Source: Pseudodesulfovibrio sp. (lineage in GTDB: Bacteria; Desulfobacterota; Desulfovibrionia; Desulfovibrionales; Desulfovibrionaceae). From it: a DNA stretch of 64,000 bases. The stretch lies in the NCBI GenBank assembly GCA_016342345.1, contig JAEINO010000009.1, positions 19,008 through 83,007 on the forward strand. Reading direction: 5' to 3'. The translations under genes were made by a program, and so were the position numbers. Each line of letters begins with the position of its first letter. Within the stretch, counting starts at the first letter, position 1. Under the pieces are notes generated by a model. The model was not told the DNA's origin and did not search any database. It was given only the letters and a program-made list of their open reading frames with translations. This document shows, piece by piece, positions 1-6,546 of this stretch.

Positions 1-48
1 GTCAGGTGTGGGCGCGAGAATAAAGCGCGTCAGCGAATAGTTTTTTGA

Positions 49-109
49 ACCACAAACGCAAAAAAGGTCGGAATCTTTATTGATTCCGGCCTTTTTTTGC
101 GTTTGTGGT
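49..109. terminator. Long bidirectional intrinsic terminator
   Basis: A near-perfect inverted repeat has arms at about 49-75 and 82-109 around a 6-base loop. The core GGTCGGAATC pairs with GATTCCGGCC with one wobble. It is flanked by an A-run on the left and a T-run on the right, so it can stop transcription in both directions. It lies just past the stop of the leftward Mo oxidoreductase gene and probably ends that transcript. Confidence 0.85.
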
Positions 110-119
110 AGTTTCGTGT

Positions 120-2210
120 TTACGATTTTGTGACGCTGATGAAATGCTCTTGCATGGCGATTCCACCACCGCATTTGTCATATTTCCTGATCCCCTTGGG
201 CATGAGTTCATTGTCTGCCACGCCCTTGTTGCGGGCACGGGATTCACAAGGCAGGGTATGGCCAAATCCGTGGATCATGAACACCGCTTCGGGGTGGATG
301 AAATCCGTGACAAAGGCTCGAATTTTCCCAGAGTAACCATTGTTGTTCACCGTGACATACTCGTCGTTCTCTATACCTATGTCCTTGGCGCATTGGGTGT
401 TGATCCACAGGGTGTTCTCGCCCATGCGTTCGTGGAGGAGCGAATTGTTAACCGTATGGCCCTGGGTGTGCAGGGCGCAACGCCCGAACGTGATACGGAA
501 TTTGCCTGTGGGCGGACGTTCGGGGGATACGTAAGGCTTGAGTGACGGCTGGCCGTCTTCTTCAAGTTTTGCGTCGAGGATCTGCACCTTGCCGGATGGG
601 GTTTTGAAGGAACCAGTCTTGATCGGTTTGTAGAGTGGTTCAGAAGCCAGTGAGACCATGCCGGTTTCAGCGAAGTCTTCTATGGAAACACCGGTGCCTT
701 CAAGCTGGAATTTCCAGATGTCTTCAATATTGGTGTAATTAAGTTCGTCGAGGTCCATGCGTTTGGCCAGTCCTGCGTATATTTCCCAGATGGCTTTGGT
801 GTCGTAGAGTGGTTCCATGGCGCGTTTGCGGACGAGCAGGGACGGTTTGGGTCCGTTCTTGGTCATGATGGTGTCATCGCGTTCAAGGTAGGGCGAGATG
901 GGTAGAACCACGTCCGAGAACCAGGCTGTGTCGGACCAGGAAAAAGTCACGGCAACCAATAGTTCTATGTTGTCCCACATGGACTTGACGTCTGCAGAGT
1001 CCGGGAATGCCATGAGGGGGTCGTGGCGCTGGGCGATGTACGCCTTGACCGGGTATGGCTGGCCTTTTTCTATGGCTTCATACGCGAGGTTTACCAGACC
1101 CGGACCGGCATCAAAGTGCTTGCGGCCTTCCTGCCAACCTATGCCGTCAGCTCGTTTGGCTTCCGGCTTGGGATAGAGGTCCATGAAGCTTTTCAGGTCA
1201 TTGGCTCCAACATCGCCGGGCTTGTTCATGAACGGCAAGCCACCCTTGGCACCGATGGCTCCCAGCAGGGCGTTAATGATGTAGATGGTGCGTGACATGT
1301 AGAAGGAATCGGAATAGCGGGCGGTCATCCAGCCTGGATGCCAGATGACGCTTGGTGCAGCCTCGCCGAGCTGGCGGGCAAAGTCGCGGAGGGATTCGGC
1401 GGATACGCCGGTCTCTTTTTCGGCCCACTCAGGGGTGTATTGCTGCACGAAATCCTTGAGGGTGTCGAAGTCTTCCATCCAGTCGGTTACGAACTGCTTG
1501 TCGTATAATTTTTCATTGATGATGACGTTAATGACCGCCAGATTGAACCCGTAGTCGGTGCCGGGGCGGATGAGAAAGAAATTGTCGGCCTTGGTGGCCG
1601 TGACATTGGCGCGAATGTCAATGACCGAGAGCTTGCATCCCTTGTCCATGCCGGTCAGGAGATTATTGACTTCAGCTACGTTGATGGCCTCGAATATGTT
1701 GCGCTGCTGCATGATGACATGCTTGGCGTTCTTGAAATCGTAGGAAACGCCTTTGCGTCCAAATCCGAATACGGACAGGGCAGAGTTCTGCACGTTGCGT
1801 GCGCACGCTGAGTCATGGTTGTTGTAGTTGGGCGATCCTATGCCGCGCAGGAAAGCGCGGTAGAAGTCGCGGAACGGGCCGCCTCTATCTGACAGGAGTA
1901 CGGATTCCTTGCCGTACTTGGCCTGGATTGCGGTCAATTTCCCGGCAACGTGATCAAGTGCTTCATCCCAGGAAACCTGTTTCCATTTGCCTTCGCCACG
2001 TTCGCCTTCACGGATCATGGGGTGCTGTGGGCGTTCCTCGTCGTAGGTAAGGGCTGTTCCGGCTGCGCCACGGGGGCATAAAGATCCCATGATTCCGGCG
2101 GCCTTGGGATTACCTTGAATGTACTCGGCCTTGCCATCGACAACTTCCACCTGGATGGGGCAACGCACGGAGCACATGCCACATATGCTGTTCACATATT
2201 CTTTACTCAT
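120..2210 (-). CDS. Molybdopterin (Mo-bisMGD) oxidoreductase, PsrA/PhsA-like catalytic subunit
   Basis: Catalytic subunit of the DMSO-reductase superfamily, 696 residues. The N-terminus carries a [4Fe-4S] motif with Cys10, Cys13, Cys17 and Cys45 (CGMCSVRC then LCPRG). A Cys in HDSACARN (about residue 136) sits where the Mo ligand is expected, as in polysulfide and thiosulfate reductases and assimilatory nitrate reductases. The C-terminal part (about 580-696) looks like the molydopterin dinucleotide-binding domain. There is no twin-arginine or other signal peptide, so a cytoplasmic location is inferred, unlike PsrA/PhsA. I chose the ATG at 2210 over the longer reading frame because AGGAGG lies 6 bases upstream. 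The divergent gene encodes a matching four-cluster ferredoxin, a likely electron partner. The substrate cannot be read from sequence. A sulfur compound is favoured because a TSUP exporter is nearby. Confidence 0.85.
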   Translation of the reverse strand: MSKEYVNSICGMCSVRCPIQVEVVDGKAEYIQGNPKAAGIMGSLCPRGAAGTALTYDEERPQHPMIREGERGEGKWKQVSWDEALDHVAGKLTAIQAKYGKESVLLSDRGGPFRDFYRAFLRGIGSPNYNNHDSACARNVQNSALSVFGFGRKGVSYDFKNAKHVIMQQRNIFEAINVAEVNNLLTGMDKGCKLSVIDIRANVTATKADNFFLIRPGTDYGFNLAVINVIINEKLYDKQFVTDWMEDFDTLKDFVQQYTPEWAEKETGVSAESLRDFARQLGEAAPSVIWHPGWMTARYSDSFYMSRTIYIINALLGAIGAKGGLPFMNKPGDVGANDLKSFMDLYPKPEAKRADGIGWQEGRKHFDAGPGLVNLAYEAIEKGQPYPVKAYIAQRHDPLMAFPDSADVKSMWDNIELLVAVTFSWSDTAWFSDVVLPISPYLERDDTIMTKNGPKPSLLVRKRAMEPLYDTKAIWEIYAGLAKRMDLDELNYTNIEDIWKFQLEGTGVSIEDFAETGMVSLASEPLYKPIKTGSFKTPSGKVQILDAKLEEDGQPSLKPYVSPERPPTGKFRITFGRCALHTQGHTVNNSLLHERMGENTLWINTQCAKDIGIENDEYVTVNNNGYSGKIRAFVTDFIHPEAVFMIHGFGHTLPCESRARNKGVADNELMPKGIRKYDKCGGGIAMQEHFISVTKS

Positions 2211-2307
2211 CTGATCCTCCTGGGGCACATGGATGAAATTTGGGGTCTTTATTCTGCACAATGGGTGTTAGCAAGACCTGTCAATATGACGCAATAATTA
2301 CGCCGCA

Positions 2308-2323
2308 TGTGAAATCTGGCACA
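2308..2323. promoter_or_regulatory. CRP/FNR-type operator candidate
   Basis: TGTGA-N6-GCACA matches the CRP-family half-site pattern TGTGA-N6-TCACA with one mismatch. It lies in the 270-bp gap between the divergent Mo oxidoreductase and ferredoxin genes. CRP/FNR-family regulators such as HcpR use related sites in Desulfovibrio. Assignment to a particular regulator is inference. Confidence 0.35.
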
Positions 2324-2354
2324 TTATTTTTCGTTGCATGACAAAAAATAATGT
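2321..2354. promoter_or_regulatory. AT-rich inverted repeat in divergent intergenic region
   Basis: Arms ACATTATTTTT (2321-2331) and AAAAATAATGT (2344-2354) are perfectly complementary around a 12-base spacer. The dyad overlaps the end of the CRP-like site. It could be a second operator, or a weak hairpin in either transcript. No clear sigma-70 or sigma-54 promoter could be placed beside it. Confidence 0.35.
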
Positions 2355-2480
2355 ACTGATGCTGCTTTTAATTGAGAAAACTATCACAATCAGGGGCCTT
2401 GTTGACGGGGGGAATCTTTTCGCCCAGTTATCGAATTATATTAGGAACTGCGCTCGTAAATGCTGATTCAGAGGTGAACA

Positions 2481-2930
2481 ATGGCCAAGTACAGAATCAA
2501 GTTTGATAAGAAAAGATGTATCGCCTGCGATGCGTGTCTCGTTCACTGCAAGGTGAAGAACAAGGTGCCGATCGGCATTAGTCTCAACCGTCTGATAGCC
2601 GAGGGCCCCATAGCCGACAAGGATGGCAACCCTACGGCAAAGCTTAAATATCAGCCGTGCATGCACTGCAAGAAACCGGAGTGCGTTTCAGCCTGTCCCA
2701 CAGGGGCCATGTATAAACGTGAAGATGGTTTGGTGCTGGTCAACGAAGATCTCTGTGACGGCTGTAAGGCGTGTATCGCGGCCTGTCCGTGGCAGGTGCC
2801 GGTTTTCAATGATCTGACCGGCAGGATTTTGAAATGTGACTATTGCGTGGATCGGGTTGATGCCGGGGGGACACCTGCCTGCGTTACGGGTTGCACGACG
2901 AATGCCCTGACTTTCGTGCGTTCCGAATAG
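2481..2930 (+). CDS. Four-cluster [4Fe-4S] ferredoxin, DmsB/HybA-type electron-transfer subunit
   Basis: A 149-residue iron-sulfur protein with four Cys groups in the order typical of DmsB, PsrB and PhsB subunits: CIACDACLVHC, CMHCKKPECVSAC, CDGCKACIAAC and CDYCVDR...CVTGC. This predicts four [4Fe-4S] clusters. There is no signal peptide or membrane anchor, so it should act in the cytoplasm. The start ATG follows GAGGTGAACA. It is divergent from the Mo oxidoreductase gene and probably passes electrons to or from it. The next gene is a TSUP exporter in the same direction, 77 bp downstream. No NrfD-type membrane anchor subunit lies next to it, which is unusual for this family. Confidence 0.88.
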   Translation: MAKYRIKFDKKRCIACDACLVHCKVKNKVPIGISLNRLIAEGPIADKDGNPTAKLKYQPCMHCKKPECVSACPTGAMYKREDGLVLVNEDLCDGCKACIAACPWQVPVFNDLTGRILKCDYCVDRVDAGGTPACVTGCTTNALTFVRSE

Positions 2931-3007
2931 ATTGGATTCAACAGTGTCGCCAGGTGGTGATAGTGTGATTTTTCAGGGGTATTAACACTCAATTGGAGGA
3001 GGTAACA

Positions 3008-4132
3008 GTGTTACGTTCCAAAACTTTTCTGACTCTGGCCCTGCTTGCCGTTGTCTGCCTGATGGCAGAACCGGCTTGGGCTGACCGTCTTGTCGATGCC
3101 ATTGCTGAGGCTAAACCGCAGGGTGAACCCGGCTACCTGGGTATTCCGGGTGCTCCCCAGCTTAACATTCTCATCGGCCTTGTTTGGGCGATCTGGGTAG
3201 GCTGGATTTTCTCAACAGTCGGGGCGTTTGGTGGGATCATGGCCGGTGTTGGTCATATTACCATTTATGGCCTTGGCGATTATGCCAGTTCCTTCAAGAA
3301 GGGCTTGAAGCTCAACAAAGTCGTCACTGACTCCATCCGTGTGTCCAACCAGTGGTTGGTTGGTTGTTCGGCAGCCCTGTCCTCTTTCAACTACTTGAAA
3401 GCTGGTCGTTTGGTACTGCCACTGGGCATAGCTCTTGCCATTGGTTCCGTGGCCGGTTCCTGGCTGGTTCCGTGGCTCACCGCAGGCAAGATCAGCCTGA
3501 AGGCCTACCTTGGTTATTTTGGTCTTTTCGTCCTGTTCCTGGGTTGTTATCTGACCTATGAAACCACTCCCGCTGGTCAGGCCAACAAGCAGGCCGCCAA
3601 GAAAGCAGCCGAAGCTTTCCAGAAATCCGTCAAGGAACAGCAGGCTGGTGGTGATGTTGACCTGGTTGAAATGGGCGTCAAGGTCCAGAAGTTTACTCCC
3701 ACTTCATGCGAGTTCACCTTCTTCGGCGTTGAGTTCAATTTCAATCCGTTGATTCCTGTTGCGGGTGGCTTTGTCATCGCAGCCCTGGCTTCCTTTCTGG
3801 GTGTCGGTGGCGGCTTCCTTCTGGTTCCGTTCCTGACCTCTGTTGCCGGTCTGCCCATGTACCTGGTGGCAGGTACTTCCGCAATGGCTGTCTTTGTCGG
3901 CATGGTCAACTCCATTGCTTCCTATATGTTGCTGAAGCAGACTCCGGTTGCATGGGGCCTGATCGGCGCCGAGCTTATCGGTATTGTCATCGGTTCCCTG
4001 ATCGGACCCAGAACCTCCAAGTATATCCCGGATGTTTGGCTCAAGCGCATTTTCATCGTCCTGGCTCTGTATGTTGGTATTCGTTACACCACCAAGGGTT
4101 TCCTGGGCTACAGTCTGGTTCCTCCTTTCTAA
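3008..4132 (+). CDS. TauE/SafE (TSUP) family anion exporter
   Basis: Membrane protein of 374 residues related to sulfite/organosulfonate exporters (TSUP). The N-terminus (residues 1-25, ending AEPAWA) looks like a cleavable signal peptide. Two hydrophobic halves follow, each with the family's glycine-rich segment (VGAFGGIMAGVGH and ASFLGVGGGFLL). Between them is a charged Lys/Ala/Gln-rich stretch (about 190-235), probably a soluble loop. I chose GTG at 3008 because GGAGGAGG lies 5 bases upstream; the longer TTG frame would place this site inside the gene. Co-direction with the ferredoxin suggests export of sulfite or another sulfur anion, but the substrate is inference. Confidence 0.85.
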   Translation: MLRSKTFLTLALLAVVCLMAEPAWADRLVDAIAEAKPQGEPGYLGIPGAPQLNILIGLVWAIWVGWIFSTVGAFGGIMAGVGHITIYGLGDYASSFKKGLKLNKVVTDSIRVSNQWLVGCSAALSSFNYLKAGRLVLPLGIALAIGSVAGSWLVPWLTAGKISLKAYLGYFGLFVLFLGCYLTYETTPAGQANKQAAKKAAEAFQKSVKEQQAGGDVDLVEMGVKVQKFTPTSCEFTFFGVEFNFNPLIPVAGGFVIAALASFLGVGGGFLLVPFLTSVAGLPMYLVAGTSAMAVFVGMVNSIASYMLLKQTPVAWGLIGAELIGIVIGSLIGPRTSKYIPDVWLKRIFIVLALYVGIRYTTKGFLGYSLVPPF

Positions 4133-4157
4133 GTCGCGAATTGAAAGTATGATTAAC

Positions 4158-4184
4158 GGAGGCTGCCCATTGTGGGCGGCCTCC
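4158..4184 (+). other. Strong intercistronic RNA hairpin without T-run
   Basis: Arms GGAGGCTGCCCA (4158-4169) and TGGGCGGCCTCC (4173-4184) form a 12-bp stem with one G-T wobble and a 3-base loop. No T-run follows, so it is unlikely to be a terminator. It sits between the TSUP gene and the next gene, where such hairpins often protect the upstream mRNA end or mark a processing site. Confidence 0.6.
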
Positions 4185-4203
4185 TTCAACCACAGGAAAC
4201 AAC

Positions 4204-4815
4204 ATGACAGGCAATGCCGTTTACGAATTTTTGGACCCGTGGATGATTTGGGCATTTCGTACCAGTGATAATCCATACATTGGTTTTGCCATGGGCATCT
4301 TGTGGATATGTCTGATCACGACAGTGGTTGGAGAGTTGTGCATTGCGGGTGTGTATTTTTTGAATAAAAAGCATTTTGCAAAAATCAATTGCGAGATGGT
4401 CAGTCATCATAATCTTTCGATCAAGGCTCTCGGTGCCAGGAACAAGACTGCATGGAAAGCCTGTAACTCGATTGCCAATGACGCCTTTGGCAAGAATTTC
4501 TTTTCCCACATGGCCTTGTTTACCGCGTCTCTGTGGGTTGTTCCGTTTGCTCTTGGCTGGTTGAGTTATCGTTTTGGTGCGGTTGATTTTGCGGTGCCAT
4601 ACATCGGCGAAATCGGTCCACCATTTATTCTTATCCCTTCTTATATCCTGTTTCGTTTTCTTTTCAGCAAGGCAAAACCCTGGCTCCCGGTTTTCAAAAC
4701 CATCCGGCGCAAGATCAAGGAAAATGAAGGAGAGGAAGAGATGATGACGTATATGGATCTGGTCGAGATTACACAGAAAAAGCAGGAGAGCATGCCTCTT
4801 CCTGATCACTCGTAA
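4204..4815 (+). CDS. Unknown integral membrane protein with three predicted helices
   Basis: A 203-residue protein I do not recognise with certainty. Hydrophobic segments lie at about residues 26-53, 100-120 and 133-155. Between the first two is a polar helical stretch containing GARNKTAWKACNSIANDAFGK. The C-terminus is charged. This order (TM, cytoplasmic helix, TM, TM) resembles the DUF106/EMC3-TMCO1 group of YidC-like insertases, but that is only a topology resemblance. The start ATG follows CAGGAAACAAC. It lies 71 bp after the TSUP gene behind a strong hairpin and is probably co-transcribed. A function linked to the exporter or the Mo enzyme is possible but unproven. Confidence 0.7.
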   Translation: MTGNAVYEFLDPWMIWAFRTSDNPYIGFAMGILWICLITTVVGELCIAGVYFLNKKHFAKINCEMVSHHNLSIKALGARNKTAWKACNSIANDAFGKNFFSHMALFTASLWVVPFALGWLSYRFGAVDFAVPYIGEIGPPFILIPSYILFRFLFSKAKPWLPVFKTIRRKIKENEGEEEMMTYMDLVEITQKKQESMPLPDHS

Positions 4816-4839
4816 ATGAGAATATGTTTGAATATCTAG

Positions 4840-4873
4840 CGGGCGGCCTGAATTCGGGTCAGCCCGTTTTTTT
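4840..4873 (+). terminator. Intrinsic terminator at a convergent gene pair
   Basis: CGGGC (4840-4844) pairs with GCCCG (4862-4866) around an inner CCTGAATTCGGG that can fold further. Seven T residues follow. It ends the rightward transcript and overlaps the stop codon of the leftward PH-domain gene. Confidence 0.7.
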
Positions 4874-5380
4874 GTTCATGACAGCTTCAACAGCTTCGGT
4901 GAACGAGGGCAGGTCATCAGGGCCGAGAAGATAGTACCGATCGTCCGTTTGGAGGCATTGTACGTCAGTCCGGTTTGAAACGATGACGGCTTCCTTGCCG
5001 TTCTTGAGTGCAACAACACCGGAGCGATAACCTGCAAATCGCATGAATTTCTTGGTTTTTTCGATTTCTAGTTCGGGGTCGGTAAGATTGGCGGTAAAGG
5101 TTTTGTTGACCGCAGCCCAGGGAATGACCGCGCTGGCAAATGGCGGGGCGGCCAGAAGGATACCTTCGTCAGCCACGGTGATGGCTGCACGCTTCGGGGT
5201 GATGTAGAGCATGTACCAGTAAAAGATGGACAGAGGTCCGGCCACGGCTATGAGGCAGATGGCTGACCATGTGAAGCCGGAATTGAAGCACCATACCACT
5301 GCCGCAGCGATGATGCCGACGCAGGAGAGAAAAGTTGCCAGGACCAGTTTGTTCATGGGAATTGTATATGTGCTTGCCAT
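4859..5380 (-). CDS. Membrane protein with bacterial PH-like domain
   Basis: Protein of 173 residues. Two hydrophobic segments (about 10-32 and 38-58) are followed by a soluble region rich in beta-type sequence (ITVADEGILLAAP, VIPWAAVNKTF, KEAVIVSNR). This resembles the small bacterial PH domains found in membrane proteins, whose role is mostly unknown. I chose the ATG at 5380 because AAGGAGACTTCA precedes it; the longer frame adds 27 residues with no ribosome site. It converges on the preceding membrane protein gene and is divergent from the PhnD-like gene. Confidence 0.65.
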   Translation of the reverse strand: MASTYTIPMNKLVLATFLSCVGIIAAAVVWCFNSGFTWSAICLIAVAGPLSIFYWYMLYITPKRAAITVADEGILLAAPPFASAVIPWAAVNKTFTANLTDPELEIEKTKKFMRFAGYRSGVVALKNGKEAVIVSNRTDVQCLQTDDRYYLLGPDDLPSFTEAVEAVMNKKTG

Positions 5381-5532
5381 TGAAGTCTCCTTGAGTGCTT
5401 GGGAATTACTTATCTTAGTAATACGGACAAACAGGATGATTGCCAAGACCCATCTCTTCATTGGACCCGGCAGAGAAATCCTGTAATGTTTTGGACGGAT
5501 GATTCAGAAGTCAGCGGTATGAGGAGTGATTG

Positions 5533-6492
5533 ATGGCTGAGAATGTGCGAATCGATCGAATGAGATTGAAAATTATGCTGCGAATGATGGCGGTGGTGTT
5601 GTGCCTTGTGCTGCCATGCCTGTATGGTTGTGTGGACGATGAACCCCCCGTGCAGGTCGATCTTTCCAAAAGGGAGAAAGTCATGGCTCTCATGCCGGTG
5701 GAAGCCATCACGTATGCTTACCTGCCGCAGTATTCGCATACGGTTTCTTTTCAGCGGCATCGCAGGCTGCTTGAATATTTGCGTCGCTCTACGGGGTTGT
5801 CTTTTCGTCAGATTTTTCCGGATACTTTTGACGAGCACGTAAAGATGGTCGAACGCGGTGAGATCGATATTTCCTATTCCAATCCCTTTGTATACATCAA
5901 GCTGGCGCAATCAGGAGCGACAGCATTTGCCCGCATTATCGAGCCGTCAGGGAAACCCGACTTTCAAGGGCAGATCATTTGCCGTCAGGATAACCCTACA
6001 ATCAACAAAATTGCTGATTGCAGGGACAAACGCTGGATAGCGGTTGATCCCGGTTCTGCGGGCGGGTATCTTTTCCCGCTTGGTCTGTTTTATGACAACG
6101 GCATTCGGGAAAGGGATTTTGCCAAGGTGGATTTTGCACCCGGACCGGGTGGTAAACAGGAGAAGGTTGTTCTGGCCGTTTATGCCGGGGCATATGATAT
6201 TGGTACCATTCGCAAGGGTACCCTTGAAGTTGTGGCGGGAAAAATTGATCTGGACGAGATTCGTGTTGTGGCTGAAACCTGTTCATATCCGGGGTGGGTC
6301 TATGCTGCCAGAAAAGGACTTGATCCTGTTGTCGTGAAGGCCATTTCCAAGGCCCTGTTCGCACTTCATGTTGAAGATGAATCTCATCAGCAAATTCTTC
6401 AGGCAGCCGGTATGCGTGGTATCATTTCGGCTGTGGACTCCGATTATAATCCGGTCAGGGAGTTGATCGACAAACTCGGGCTTGAAGAGTAA
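5533..6492 (+). CDS. PhnD-like periplasmic substrate-binding lipoprotein
   Basis: Predicted lipoprotein of 319 residues. A basic N-terminus and hydrophobic stretch lead to the lipobox LYGC, with the lipidated Cys at about residue 33. The mature part matches the phosphate/phosphite/phosphonate-binding PhnD type: an early strand leading to YSHTVSFQRHRRLLEYLRRSTG, then ERGEIDISYSNPFVYI and DPGSAGGYLFP. The start ATG at 5533 follows GAGGAG; a TTG one codon earlier is less likely. No ABC permease or ATPase gene is adjacent. The next gene is a histidine kinase, so this protein may act as a ligand sensor presenting its substrate to the kinase rather than as a transport protein. That coupling is inference. 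Confidence 0.8.
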   Translation: MAENVRIDRMRLKIMLRMMAVVLCLVLPCLYGCVDDEPPVQVDLSKREKVMALMPVEAITYAYLPQYSHTVSFQRHRRLLEYLRRSTGLSFRQIFPDTFDEHVKMVERGEIDISYSNPFVYIKLAQSGATAFARIIEPSGKPDFQGQIICRQDNPTINKIADCRDKRWIAVDPGSAGGYLFPLGLFYDNGIRERDFAKVDFAPGPGGKQEKVVLAVYAGAYDIGTIRKGTLEVVAGKIDLDEIRVVAETCSYPGWVYAARKGLDPVVVKAISKALFALHVEDESHQQILQAAGMRGIISAVDSDYNPVRELIDKLGLEE

Positions 6493-6510
6493 AAGTTATG
6501 GGTGTTATAT

Positions 6511-6546
6511 ATGAATAAAATTCAAACAATTTTGAGTATATTGTAG
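6511..6546 (+). other. 11-codon leader ORF overlapping the kinase start
   Basis: An ATG at 6511 opens a frame encoding MNKIQTILSIL and stopping at TAG 6544-6546. The last base of the stop is the first base of the GTG start of the histidine kinase. The kinase start has no clear Shine-Dalgarno sequence, so coupled translation from this mini-ORF is possible. Its own ribosome site (GGGTG) is weak. Confidence 0.3.

Noticed and set aside
105..545. A 146-codon rightward open frame opposite the Mo oxidoreductase end
   Set aside because: It lies antisense to a strong coding region, has no ribosome site and no family-like sequence.
2317..2340. A TGGCAC...TTGCA sigma-54 promoter
   Set aside because: The spacing is 11 bases where 5 are required, so the -24 and -12 elements do not align.
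3577..4276. Two leftward frames opposite the TSUP gene
   Set aside because: They are antisense to a clear membrane protein and are low-complexity shadows.
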